DNA of 44,443 nucleotides, from contig DXZE01000011.1 in the NCBI GenBank assembly GCA_019415435.1, positions 1 to 44,443 on the forward strand. Reading direction: 5' to 3'. Positions 17,072-25,405 of this stretch are shown one piece after another. Made by a program: the position numbers and the translations under genes. Position 1 is the stretch's first letter. The number at the start of each line of letters is the position of its first letter. Below the pieces are notes generated by a model. That model was not told the DNA's origin, did not search any database, and worked only from the letters and a program-made list of their open reading frames with translations. This stretch comes from Erysipelotrichaceae bacterium. Its GTDB lineage: Bacteria > Bacillota_I > Bacilli_A > Erysipelotrichales > Erysipelotrichaceae.

Positions 17072-18006
17072 GCTCTAGCACCCTCCTTGCCAGCTTTTCT
17101 CTTATCAATTATATGCTGAACAATAATTGTCTTTACAATATTTACAAGGGAATTGATAGCCCAGTAAAGTGACATAGCGACAGGCCACATCAGACCGAAT
17201 ACCAGAATCATAGCCATCATGTAATACTGCATGATCTTTGCCTGAGAGTTAGTAGCTGTTTCAGGTTTTCTGTGATGTTTGGCAGCATCAGCTTCAGAAC
17301 GTCTTTTCTGAAGGATCTGTGGAGTACGCATGGAGAAGTACTGACATACGCCCATGAATACAAACAGAATCAGATAACCCCAGGAAGCGGCGTCACCTTT
17401 GAATGCGGCGATAATGCCATCCCATGGCTTTACCTGTAAGTCCATACCGAAGAATGTACCCTTGGCTACAGAGTAAGATCTCTGAACAGCCATATACATA
17501 GCCATAATGATTGGCAGCTGGATGAATGTAACAAGCATCGTTCCACCAGGATTGATGTTGTGTTCCTTGTAGAGTTTCTGCACCTCCGCAGCCTGACGCA
17601 TACGGGAGGATTCATCATCACGGCCTTCATATTTACGCTGAATCTTTTCAAGTTCCGGCTGGATCAGCTGCATTTCCTGTGTGCTGATCGTGGACTTTAA
17701 TGTAACCAATGCCAGAATACCATTCACAACAATCGTAACAATGGCAATGGATAAACCTACATTCAGACCTGTACTCTTACCATTGACGATTGGTGACATA
17801 TGGTTGATCCATTGTGCTAATGGCCATACTAAGATTGCATTGAACCAGTTGTCTTCTTTCATCGTCTGGCTGAATGTGGTAGTAGATTCAATCAGCTTTA
17901 TATTTCCATCGGCGTCGCGTGGAACTGTACATCCTGTCAATACGACTGCTAAGACAACTACAGTCAGTATCCTCAGAACCTTTTTCTGCCTTGGCGTAAG
18001 TTTCAT
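17068..18006 (-). CDS. yidC: Membrane protein insertase YidC/SpoIIIJ/Oxa1
   Basis: YidC inserts and folds inner-membrane proteins. The 312-aa protein begins with a lipoprotein signal (lipobox LTGC, Cys26). Five membrane segments can be seen, the cytoplasmic loop IQPELEKIQRKY follows the first, and the family pattern NINPGGTMLVTFIQLPI is present. The C-terminus is basic. Aligned by eye with SpoIIIJ, the conserved groove arginine of the first core membrane segment falls on Asn95 (TIVVNGILALVTLK), an unusual substitution. It lies 22 nt after rnpA and overlaps jag. Confidence 0.93.
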   Translation of the reverse strand: MKLTPRQKKVLRILTVVVLAVVLTGCTVPRDADGNIKLIESTTTFSQTMKEDNWFNAILVWPLAQWINHMSPIVNGKSTGLNVGLSIAIVTIVVNGILALVTLKSTISTQEMQLIQPELEKIQRKYEGRDDESSRMRQAAEVQKLYKEHNINPGGTMLVTFIQLPIIMAMYMAVQRSYSVAKGTFFGMDLQVKPWDGIIAAFKGDAASWGYLILFVFMGVCQYFSMRTPQILQKRRSEADAAKHHRKPETATNSQAKIMQYYMMAMILVFGLMWPVAMSLYWAINSLVNIVKTIIVQHIIDKRKAGKEGARA

Positions 18007-18028
18007 ATAGTCTCCTTATTGATACAAG

Positions 18029-18361
18029 CTATTTAATTGTAGCTTTTATAAATAGTTTTTCCAAGTTATTTTTATTGTCCGCATATGTATGATCTTTGTA
18101 ATTAAAACGGACAATGATAATGACATCATACATACATGTTTCAAAATCTATGAGATCCTGGCACATCATACGTACCTGACGCTTGATTTTGTTTCTTTCT
18201 ACGGCATTGCCTATCTTCTTTGATAAAGATATGCCGATTCTGCTTTGGGTTTCAGTTTTAGGCAAGTAATACATCACATAGGATGAAGAAACACATTTCT
18301 TACCTTTATGAATGATGGACTGAAACTCCTGTGCTTTTCTGACTCTGTTCTTCTTTTTCAT
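18029..18361 (-). CDS. rnpA: Ribonuclease P protein component
   Basis: RnpA is the protein cofactor of RNase P, which trims tRNA 5' leaders. The 110-aa product starts MKKKNRVRKAQEF and carries the signature RNKIKRQVR. The frame is open upstream into rpmH, but that extension crosses a terminator hairpin; the ATG at 18361 gives normal family length. No clear ribosome site is visible in the T-rich leader, so translation may depend on the upstream structure or be modest. Confidence 0.93.
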   Translation of the reverse strand: MKKKNRVRKAQEFQSIIHKGKKCVSSSYVMYYLPKTETQSRIGISLSKKIGNAVERNKIKRQVRMMCQDLIDFETCMYDVIIIVRFNYKDHTYADNKNNLEKLFIKATIK

Positions 18362-18373
18362 AAGATTTAAAAA

Positions 18374-18394
18374 AAACCACCTGAGCGGTGGTTT
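18374..18394 (-). terminator. Intra-operon terminator between rpmH and rnpA
   Basis: A perfect 8-bp stem AAACCACC/GGTGGTTT with loop TGAGC begins one base after the rpmH stop and is followed leftward by eight T. It is a strong rho-independent terminator placed so that most transcripts would end after rpmH, lowering expression of rnpA-yidC-jag. Confidence 0.85.
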
Positions 18395-18395
18395 C

Positions 18396-18530
18396 TTAAG
18401 CAGATAAGACCTTTCTGCCCTTAGCACGTCTTCTTGAAAGGACCTTGCGTCCACCGACTGTTGCCATACGGGCTCTGAAGCCATGAGTGGCTTTGTTCTT
18501 TTTCTTGCTTGGCTGGTATGTTCTCTTCAT
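18396..18530 (-). CDS. rpmH: Ribosomal protein bL34
   Basis: This short gene encodes the highly basic 44-aa L34 protein of the large ribosomal subunit. The sequence starts MKRTYQPSKKKNKATHGFR and ends in the typical arginine/lysine-rich stretch closing KVLSA. GGAGG lies 9 nt before the ATG; another ATG 5 nt upstream hits a stop at once. It is first in the rpmH-rnpA-yidC-jag operon, with a strong promoter upstream and a terminator directly after. Confidence 0.97.
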   Translation of the reverse strand: MKRTYQPSKKKNKATHGFRARMATVGGRKVLSRRRAKGRKVLSA

Positions 18531-18584
18531 TTCATGCCACCTCCATTTTTTCTACATGTGTTTATAGAAAACAAACGCTTAACA

Positions 18585-18613
18585 ATAATAAATGCTCACA
18601 TGTCAAAAGTCAA
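18585..18613 (-). promoter_or_regulatory. Sigma-A-type promoter of rpmH
   Basis: Read leftward: -35 TTGACT (18608-18613), 17-nt spacer, -10 TATTAT (18585-18590). The predicted start leaves a leader of about 45 nt before rpmH. Confidence 0.75.
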
Positions 18614-18678
18614 TGGAGATAGATATCATTTATGGCATAAAATCGATGTTTATTTTAATAATATTTTCCGGAAAACAT

Positions 18679-19548
18679 TTATTGGATATTGAAGTATTCC
18701 TCAAATGTTTCATCCGGAGAGATTGCATACATGGCATTTGCTGTATCTGTACCGACATATCTGTAATGCCATGGCATATAGTTATATCCGGTAATGGATT
18801 CTTTTCCCTTAGGATAACGGAGAATGAATCCATATTCATGGGCATGTTCATACAGCCACTTACCGGCATCTGTATCCGCAAAGGATACAGAATGACTGTT
18901 TGAATTTGTTGGATCATCTGTAAAGTCGATAGCTAAACCTGTCTGATGTTCAGACATACCTGCCTGGGCACAATCGGTATTGGCTGCTTCTTTACCAAGA
19001 AGATTGACTCTGGATTGATAATACGCATCCTGTTCGGAATAGCTGCGGTAACCTGAGGAAACAATCAGGTTTATACCATCACTAGCAGCGGCATCTTTCA
19101 TTGCCTTAGCCTGGTTGCCTGCTTCTTCGGTTAACTGAATCGCATCTGTCGTACTGTTCAGATATGGCGTTGTTAAGTTGGCAGGTACATAATCTGCTGG
19201 TAAGGAATGTGATTTATTCACAAATATCAGATTAGATCCTAAGGTTGTTAATTCAGAAGGTAAGGCAGTAGAAGCCGGTTGATCATCCGCAGAAGAGTCT
19301 ATAGCCTGCTGCTTAGCCTGTTTTCTGATCGTATCCCTGTTCTTATAGGCATACATGGATAAACCAAAAAGAACAATAGCTGCACATAAGACAATGCCGA
19401 TAATGACATTAATCGTAAAGAATCTCTTTTTCTTTTTCTCTGCTGGTTCTTCTTTTACTTCTGATTTCTTTTCTTCTTCTTTAACAGTATGAATGACAGA
19501 TGTCTCTTCATTGACTGTTTTATTATTGATATCTTTATCTTCACTCAT
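18679..19548 (-). CDS. Membrane-anchored D-alanyl-D-alanine carboxypeptidase (VanY/LAS family)
   Basis: This is a predicted zinc peptidase that trims the terminal D-Ala from peptidoglycan stem peptides. From the ATG at 19548 (AGGAAA upstream) it has a charged cytoplasmic N-terminus rich in Glu/Lys, one membrane segment (VIIGIVLCAAIVLFGLSMYA), a linker, and an extracellular VanY domain. Zinc and active-site motifs are SGYRSYSEQ, SEHQTGLAIDF (His and Asp ligands) and MPWHYRYVG (third His). All are intact. It diverges from the gene at 19656. VanY here need not mean vancomycin resistance; no van cluster is present. Confidence 0.87.
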   Translation of the reverse strand: MSEDKDINNKTVNEETSVIHTVKEEEKKSEVKEEPAEKKKKRFFTINVIIGIVLCAAIVLFGLSMYAYKNRDTIRKQAKQQAIDSSADDQPASTALPSELTTLGSNLIFVNKSHSLPADYVPANLTTPYLNSTTDAIQLTEEAGNQAKAMKDAAASDGINLIVSSGYRSYSEQDAYYQSRVNLLGKEAANTDCAQAGMSEHQTGLAIDFTDDPTNSNSHSVSFADTDAGKWLYEHAHEYGFILRYPKGKESITGYNYMPWHYRYVGTDTANAMYAISPDETFEEYFNIQ

Positions 19549-19576
19549 AAGAATTATTTCCTGTCTGATCTGCAAT

Positions 19577-19628
19577 ATTATAACAAATAAAAGTGAAAGA
19601 TTCTTTTTTCATTCTTTTACATTATAAT
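19577..19628. promoter_or_regulatory. Divergent -10 elements between the carboxypeptidase and the 19656 operon
   Basis: Leftward TGTTATAAT (19577-19582 plus upstream TG) is an extended -10 for the carboxypeptidase. Rightward TATAAT (19623-19628) serves the operon starting at 19656. Neither has a convincing -35. Confidence 0.5.
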
Positions 19629-19655
19629 AAGCATTGTTTTCGGAGGATATATAAG

Positions 19656-20441
19656 ATGAACCCAACCGTTGCAAAATATGTAAATTTGATTCTGTATGGA
19701 GTCATGATATTTCTGATTATCCGTATCATTATGATGCAGAGAAGAACCAGGAAGAATCAGAAATTAATTGAAGCTGTACAGTCTGTTAATGATGAAGATA
19801 TATTCTTTGATAAGATTGATACTTTAATGAAACATCTGGAAGATAAGAAAGAAGAAGAGTTTATTGTAAAAGCTCAGATCGTTAAATTATGGGGCCTTGT
19901 CTATCACAATAAGTTTGATGAATTTGAAAAGCTATTGCCTGAGATTGATGCGAATAAGTTAATCGTACAGAAGGAAGGCAAGCCTGCAGATATTGAATTG
20001 AATGAAGATTCTTTCTTCTATCTGTATATTGCAATACCTGAGATGTTAGAAGCTAAAAACAGAACAGATTTAAGAAAGAAGCTGGAAGATAAGACTGCTG
20101 AATATGATTCTTTATTAAATATGTACTTGGTTAAGGCAATCAGCTATGCCTTAAGACAATACTATAACCATGAAGGAGACAGAGGTCTTTCCTTCTATGA
20201 GAAGGTATTGAGTGGTGATTATGGTGAATATACGTATGCCAAGTCTTTAATCGGTATGTATAAGTCTATTTTGAATGCCCAGGCAGCTAAACTATATTTA
20301 GAAAAGAATGATCAGGAAAAGTTCAATAATTGCATGGAATTATTAAGAGATTTCAAGGAAACCAGTGTTGGCTTAAGATGGCTGAATGATTTAGGTCTGA
20401 CTTCTTATATTAAGGATGAGGAAGAAGAGGAAGATAAATGA
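19656..20441 (+). CDS. Membrane-anchored protein of unknown function, upstream of pth
   Basis: A 261-aa protein with one N-terminal membrane segment (NLILYGVMIFLIIRIIMM), a basic patch (QRRTRKNQK), and a long helical, charge-rich cytoplasmic domain reminiscent of TPR-like helical repeats, ending in an acidic tail (DEEEEEDK). The ATG at 19656 follows CGGAGG by about 9 nt; in-frame codons further upstream lack a ribosome site. Its stop overlaps the pth start (ATGA), so the two are translationally coupled. I do not recognise the family. Confidence 0.75.
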   Translation: MNPTVAKYVNLILYGVMIFLIIRIIMMQRRTRKNQKLIEAVQSVNDEDIFFDKIDTLMKHLEDKKEEEFIVKAQIVKLWGLVYHNKFDEFEKLLPEIDANKLIVQKEGKPADIELNEDSFFYLYIAIPEMLEAKNRTDLRKKLEDKTAEYDSLLNMYLVKAISYALRQYYNHEGDRGLSFYEKVLSGDYGEYTYAKSLIGMYKSILNAQAAKLYLEKNDQEKFNNCMELLRDFKETSVGLRWLNDLGLTSYIKDEEEEEDK

Positions 20442-21016
20442 AGCTGATTGCAGGTTTAGGCAATCCTGGTAAGGAGTATGAAAAGACAAGACATAACAGT
20501 GGATTCATGGCAATGGATCAGTTATGTCGTAAGGTTAATGCAGAATTAAACAAGGAAAAGTGGAATGCATTGGTTACATCTGTAAACATAGAAGGTCAGA
20601 AGGTATTGTTGATGAAACCAATGACCTATATGAATGAATCAGGTAAAGCTGTCATTCAGGCAGTTCACTTCTATCATATAGATCCTTCTGATATTCTGAT
20701 TATGCATGATGATATGGACTTGCCTACAGGTTCGGTAAGAATCCGTACAAGAGGTTCTGCCGGTGGACAGAAAGGTATGAAGTCTATTATTGACTGTCTT
20801 GGTACATCGGATATCACAAGAATCAGAATCGGTGTAGGCCACTCTGATCCGGGTAATCATGATATCGTTCCGGATTGGGTATTATCATCTGTCCCAAAGA
20901 GTCAGAAAGAAGACTTTGATAAAGCACTTGAAGATGCGGCAGAAGCCGCTTATGCATGGGTATATGAAGATATCGATAAAGTGATGTCTTTATATAATAT
21001 TAAAAAGAAAGCGTAA
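20438..21016 (+). CDS. pth: Peptidyl-tRNA hydrolase
   Basis: Pth frees tRNAs from prematurely released peptidyl-tRNA. The 192-aa protein shows GLGNPGKEYEKTRHNSGF with the catalytic His, PMTYMNESGKAV, and the MHDDMDLPTG and GSAGGQKGMKS segments. All key positions are kept. Start ATG overlaps the upstream stop. mfd follows after 23 nt, as in other Firmicutes. Confidence 0.95.
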   Translation: MKLIAGLGNPGKEYEKTRHNSGFMAMDQLCRKVNAELNKEKWNALVTSVNIEGQKVLLMKPMTYMNESGKAVIQAVHFYHIDPSDILIMHDDMDLPTGSVRIRTRGSAGGQKGMKSIIDCLGTSDITRIRIGVGHSDPGNHDIVPDWVLSSVPKSQKEDFDKALEDAAEAAYAWVYEDIDKVMSLYNIKKKA

Positions 21017-21039
21017 GTATTATCGATAAAACAGGAAAT

Positions 21040-24000
21040 ATGCCGGCATGGTTATTGAAGAAGCTGGATGATAATCCGGCGGTAAAGATGCTGGATGAAG
21101 AGAAGGGAGATCTTCCCCTTCCTTCTTTAATAGAAGAAGCATTAGTTATTTCTGCTTCCTATAAGCATCATCCCCGTTCCATACTGGTCGTAAAAAAGAA
21201 TTTATATCACGCACAGCGTCTGTATGAAAGAATCAGTTCATTCTTGTCAGAAGATGAATGTGCGCTTTTCAGCGCGGATGAATCCTTAAGAGTAGAGTCT
21301 ATTGCCCAATCACCTGAAATGACGGCAGTAAAGGTAGAGACGTTATCTTCTTTATTAGAGAATCCGCATCAGGTAGTTGTGACATGCCCTTCTGCCTTAT
21401 TAAGATTTCTTCCTTTCCCATCAGATTTCAGCAATGGCTGTATGCATTTACATGTCGATGATGAAATCACCATGGATGAGATGAAGAAGAAACTGATAGC
21501 CGGAGGGTATCAGGAAACAGCACATGTAGACCAGCCTCTGACATTTGCGATGCGCGGCGGTATCATCGATGTCTATTCCATTAACTATGATGATCCGGTA
21601 CGTATTGAATTCTTTGATACAGTTGTGGATTCCATCCGTTTCTTTGATATAGAAACACAAAAGACAAAGAAAACAACAGATGAAGTCAGGATTGTACCTG
21701 CTTCAGATGTCATCTTTACAGATGATCAGGTTAATGAAATTGTTAATAAAGCAAGAAAGTTAATAGAATCTTCCAAGACAGAGATCAATGGTGAAGTAGA
21801 ATCTGATTTAGAATCTTTGGAAGCACATGTCTTTGACAGACATATGTATGTCTATTTCTCTTTGTTAGATAAAGCTGGTGCTCTATGGGATTACATGGAT
21901 CATCCGTTAATCATGATGTCTGATGAGACAGCTGTCTTTGATAATGCCAGGAAGTTAAGAGATGATACAACAGCATACATTCAGGAAATGGTACAGGAAG
22001 GAAAGATGTTACCAAAGTATGCAGTATTCCATGAAATGTCACGGATAGCACCTGGCTGTACACAGATCAAAGAAGATCCATTCTTAGATAATATTTCCAA
22101 TATTTCGGAAGTATCTTTACCTAACGAAACCTTAGGCATGAGATTGAAGATGGTAAACAGTGCTTCTCCGGTTGTACTTTCTTTAAATGACAGAGAGATG
22201 GAGCGGGTAGTCGATACATGTACAGAAGAACATATCCGCTATAACTTGTTAACAGATGATGGTGAAGTCAGGAATGGCATTAACTTATACCTGCAGGAAA
22301 TGAGTCAGGGATTTGTTTTAAATGACCATAGTCTGGAAGTATATACAAGTGCAGAGATCTTTGCGGTACATCATCACCATGGCAGATATGAAAACAAGTT
22401 CAGAAGTGCAGAAGTCATTCATGGCTATGAGGATCTGGAACCGGGTGACTATATTGTTCATGCGACCTATGGTGTAGGTCAGTATCTTGGTATAGAGACA
22501 AGAGAGATTCAGGGTGTTAAAAGAGATTTCCTGAAGGTTGTTTACAGAGGCAATGCAGAGTTACTGGTACCTTTGGAACAGTTCAGACTTGTACGTAAGT
22601 TTGTATCCCGTGAAGGTGTAGTCCCTAAGTTAAATAAATTAGGCAGTGGTGAATGGGAGAAGACAAGACAGAGATTACAGGAAAATGTAGAGAATATTGC
22701 AGGCAAGCTATTGGATCTCTATGCCGGCAGACAGACCCATATCGGTTATGCCTTCTCCAGGGATACAGAAGAGTCAAAGAAGTTTGAAAATGCCTTTCCT
22801 CATGAATTAACTCCTGATCAGAAGAAAGCTGTAGAAGATATCAAGAAGGATATGGAATCTTCCCAGCCTATGGACAGATTAGTCTGTGGTGATGTAGGTT
22901 TTGGCAAGACAGAGTTAGCTGTCATAGCATCTTTTAAGGCCGTCAGGGATAACAAGCAGGTAGCTGTATTATGTCCTACTACAATCCTTGCCGAGCAGCA
23001 TTACCGTACCTTCCGTGATCGTTATAAAGGCTATCCTGTAGAGATAAGAGTATTAGACAGATTTGTACCGCAGTCCAAAGTCAAAGAAACATTAAAGGAT
23101 TTAAATGATGGCAAGGTAGATATTGTCATCGGTACCCATCGTTTATTATCCAAAGATGTAAAGTTCCATGATTTAGGATTACTGGTGGTTGATGAGGAAC
23201 AGAGATTTGGTGTAGAGCATAAGGAAAAGATCAAGGCTATGAAGAATGGCATTGATGTTTTAACTTTAAGTGCTACACCGATTCCAAGAACCTTGCAGAT
23301 GTCATTGGTAGGAATCAGACAGTTGTCACAATTAGAGACACCGCCATTAAACCGTTACAGTGTACAGACATATGTAGTAGAAAAGAATGATGGATTAATC
23401 AGGGATGCCATAGAAAAAGAACTGGCCAGAGGCGGTCAGGTATTCTATCTCTTTAATAATGTAGAACAGATCTATAACACAGCCAGAAAGATCCAGATAT
23501 TAGTCACTGACGCAAGAGTCGGTATCGTCCATGGTCAGATGAATCGTGAAGATATTGAAGATGTCATGATGCGTTTTGAAAACCATGAATTAGATGTATT
23601 AGTATGTACAACCATCATTGAAAATGGCATAGATATTCCTAATGCCAATACGATCATGGTAGAAAATGCACAGGACTTTGGACTGGCCCAGATTTATCAG
23701 ATCAAGGGAAGAGTCGGAAGAAGTGACAGATTAGCCTACGCCTATCTGATGATTCCACCTAGAAGACAGTTATCTGAGGTGGCTGAGAAGAGACTTACTG
23801 CCGTGAAGGAATTTGCGTCTTTAGGTTCCGGCTACAAGATCGCTATGAGAGACTTAACAATCAGGGGTGCGGGTGACTTATTAGGACCTTCACAGTCTGG
23901 TTTTATCGATACTGTAGGTATTGATATGTATATAGAAATGCTTGAAGAAGCTATCCAGGCCAAGAAGACAGGTAAACCTGTTGTCCATAATGTACCGCAG

Positions 24001-24453
24001 GCAAATGCCAATATTCATAAGACAAGCTATATTCCTTCTTCCTTTGCGCCAGAAGACTTTGACAAGCTGGATATGTATCAGAAGATAGATGCGATAGATT
24101 CTGAAAAATCATTGAAAGCCTATCAGAAAGATGTCATTGACCAGTATGGAAGACTTCCTAAGGAAGTAGATGCCTTATTCCAGAAGAAAGAACTGGAATT
24201 ACTGTTAAAAGATCCGATTGTACACAGTTATAAAGAAAAGAAACAGGAAATAGAGATAACCTTCTCTTCTCTTTATTCCCAGCATGTGGATGGAGTTAAA
24301 TTATTTGAGTCCTTTACAAAGATATCCAAGGATATCACAATACGGTATACAGATAACTGTATTATTGCGATGATACCTAAAGGCAGAAATGATCTGAAGA
24401 TGGCTGCCCAATGTATCATGAAGGCAAAGGAGGCTGTGAAGCGTGAGAATTGA
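21040..24453 (+). CDS. mfd: Transcription-repair coupling factor Mfd
   Basis: Mfd removes RNA polymerase stalled at DNA lesions and recruits UvrA. The 1137-aa protein has an N-terminal UvrB-like module, the RNA-polymerase-interaction domain (around the EPGDYIVHATYGVGQYLG segment), and a superfamily 2 translocase: Walker A GDVGFGKTELA, Walker B DEEQRFGV, motif III SATPIPRTLQMSL, and QIKGRVGRS. A C-terminal TRCF domain follows. Length is typical. AGGAAAT precedes the ATG closely. The S4 gene begins within its last codons. Confidence 0.95.
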   Translation: MPAWLLKKLDDNPAVKMLDEEKGDLPLPSLIEEALVISASYKHHPRSILVVKKNLYHAQRLYERISSFLSEDECALFSADESLRVESIAQSPEMTAVKVETLSSLLENPHQVVVTCPSALLRFLPFPSDFSNGCMHLHVDDEITMDEMKKKLIAGGYQETAHVDQPLTFAMRGGIIDVYSINYDDPVRIEFFDTVVDSIRFFDIETQKTKKTTDEVRIVPASDVIFTDDQVNEIVNKARKLIESSKTEINGEVESDLESLEAHVFDRHMYVYFSLLDKAGALWDYMDHPLIMMSDETAVFDNARKLRDDTTAYIQEMVQEGKMLPKYAVFHEMSRIAPGCTQIKEDPFLDNISNISEVSLPNETLGMRLKMVNSASPVVLSLNDREMERVVDTCTEEHIRYNLLTDDGEVRNGINLYLQEMSQGFVLNDHSLEVYTSAEIFAVHHHHGRYENKFRSAEVIHGYEDLEPGDYIVHATYGVGQYLGIETREIQGVKRDFLKVVYRGNAELLVPLEQFRLVRKFVSREGVVPKLNKLGSGEWEKTRQRLQENVENIAGKLLDLYAGRQTHIGYAFSRDTEESKKFENAFPHELTPDQKKAVEDIKKDMESSQPMDRLVCGDVGFGKTELAVIASFKAVRDNKQVAVLCPTTILAEQHYRTFRDRYKGYPVEIRVLDRFVPQSKVKETLKDLNDGKVDIVIGTHRLLSKDVKFHDLGLLVVDEEQRFGVEHKEKIKAMKNGIDVLTLSATPIPRTLQMSLVGIRQLSQLETPPLNRYSVQTYVVEKNDGLIRDAIEKELARGGQVFYLFNNVEQIYNTARKIQILVTDARVGIVHGQMNREDIEDVMMRFENHELDVLVCTTIIENGIDIPNANTIMVENAQDFGLAQIYQIKGRVGRSDRLAYAYLMIPPRRQLSEVAEKRLTAVKEFASLGSGYKIAMRDLTIRGAGDLLGPSQSGFIDTVGIDMYIEMLEEAIQAKKTGKPVVHNVPQANANIHKTSYIPSSFAPEDFDKLDMYQKIDAIDSEKSLKAYQKDVIDQYGRLPKEVDALFQKKELELLLKDPIVHSYKEKKQEIEITFSSLYSQHVDGVKLFESFTKISKDITIRYTDNCIIAMIPKGRNDLKMAAQCIMKAKEAVKREN

Positions 24454-24721
24454 TAAGTTTTTAAAAGTATCGAGAATCTTAAAAAGAAGAACAGTCTCCA
24501 AGGAACTGGCTTTGAATCAGCGTATTGAAATAAATGGCAGAGTTGTAAAGCCCTCTCATGAAGTTAATGCTGGTGATATCGTAGCTGTTACATTTGGAAA
24601 CAGGAGACTTGAAATACGGGTTTTATCTACAGAAGAAATCAAGCGTAAGAAAGATGCGGCTGACATGTATGAAGTAGTCAGTGAATCCAGAGTGGAAAAA
24701 CCGGTACAGGAAAATATATGA
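24443..24721 (+). CDS. rqcP: S4-domain ribosome quality-control protein RqcP/YabO
   Basis: A 92-aa Hsp15-like S4 protein. Family members in Bacillus (RqcP) stabilise the peptidyl-tRNA on obstructed 50S subunits during alanine tailing. The S4 core is MRIDKFLKVSRILKRRTVSK with the later GDIVAV strand. The start is a GTG 11 nt before the mfd stop; AAGGAGG 9 nt upstream fixes it. It is followed by divIC, the common Firmicute order. Confidence 0.88.
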   Translation: MRIDKFLKVSRILKRRTVSKELALNQRIEINGRVVKPSHEVNAGDIVAVTFGNRRLEIRVLSTEEIKRKKDAADMYEVVSESRVEKPVQENI

Positions 24722-24745
24722 TAAGAATAGAAAGGAAGTGAGGAC

Positions 24746-25057
24746 ATGGTCAAGAAGAAAAAGAAGAGAAGAAAGCTTACACCTTTTACCAGGCTGCTGT
24801 GTCTTCTGCTTATAGGTATTTCTGTTTATTTTCTGTATGCTGTAGGCAAGGAAATAGTTACTACTGTTACATTACAGAGACAGTTGGCACAGGTACAGGA
24901 AAAGTTACAGGAAGTAAAGGATGAGAATAAGTATCTGACAGATCAGAAGGAAAAACTGCAGGATCCTGATTATGTAGAAAACTACGCAAGAGGAAACTAT
25001 CAGTTATCCAAGGATGGAGATCAGATATTCTATCTTCCGGAAGACAGTTCGAAGTAA
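24746..25057 (+). CDS. divIC: Septum formation initiator protein DivIC/FtsB-like
   Basis: A 103-aa bitopic division protein: a basic cytoplasmic N-terminus (KKKKKRRK), one membrane helix (LLCLLLIGISVYFLYAVG), a coiled coil (about residues 45-75), and the family end with DPDYVENYARGNYQLSKDGDQIF. GAAAGGAAG precedes the ATG. It is last in the 19656-25057 cluster, before a convergent terminator. Confidence 0.88.
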   Translation: MVKKKKKRRKLTPFTRLLCLLLIGISVYFLYAVGKEIVTTVTLQRQLAQVQEKLQEVKDENKYLTDQKEKLQDPDYVENYARGNYQLSKDGDQIFYLPEDSSK

Positions 25058-25060
25058 AGC

Positions 25061-25090
25061 AAAGCCAGTGGATATATGTCCGCTGGCTTT
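25061..25090. terminator. Bidirectional terminator between divIC and a leftward small gene
   Basis: A 12-bp stem (AAAGCCAGTGGA with TCCGCTGGCTTT, one G-U) and 6-nt loop lies between two convergent genes and overlaps the stop of the leftward one. Confidence 0.75.
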
Positions 25091-25358
25091 AATCTATCGG
25101 CAAGTGTATCTTCTCCTGGAAACAATCATTCCAGAGATCTCTTAATCTGACCCCTGTATCATTTAATTTACCGTTTGTATAACCCTTTCTTGCCATGACA
25201 GAACGGTAATCCATCCAGAAGTCACGTATCCTGTTATCTAGCATCTCCATGATACAGTAGTCACCATAATAAAAGAGACTTACCACATAGTATTCCAGCG
25301 TATCAAAAGATGTTTTTAAGAAATAATAATCTTTGGATGATATTCTGAAACGTTCCAT
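25089..25358 (-). CDS. Hypothetical protein, 89 aa
   Basis: A soluble, aromatic-rich small protein (SKDYYFLKTSFDTLEYYVVS and RIRDFWMDYRSVMARKG). AAAGGAG lies 6 nt before the ATG, which supports translation. It is single, converging on divIC and sharing its terminator. No family recognised. Confidence 0.6.
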   Translation of the reverse strand: MERFRISSKDYYFLKTSFDTLEYYVVSLFYYGDYCIMEMLDNRIRDFWMDYRSVMARKGYTNGKLNDTGVRLRDLWNDCFQEKIHLPID

Positions 25359-25405
25359 GGAAGTCTCCTTTCTAATGCATATTATAAAGCATTAGAATCA
25401 GAAAA

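Noticed and set aside
18362..18484. N-terminal extension of rnpA into rpmH
   Set aside because: It reads through the rpmH coding region in another frame and the intra-operon terminator; the 110-aa form is the normal RnpA.
18679..19548. VanY-type gene as part of a glycopeptide-resistance cluster
   Set aside because: No vanHAX, vanRS or similar genes nearby; VanY-fold carboxypeptidases are common housekeeping wall enzymes.
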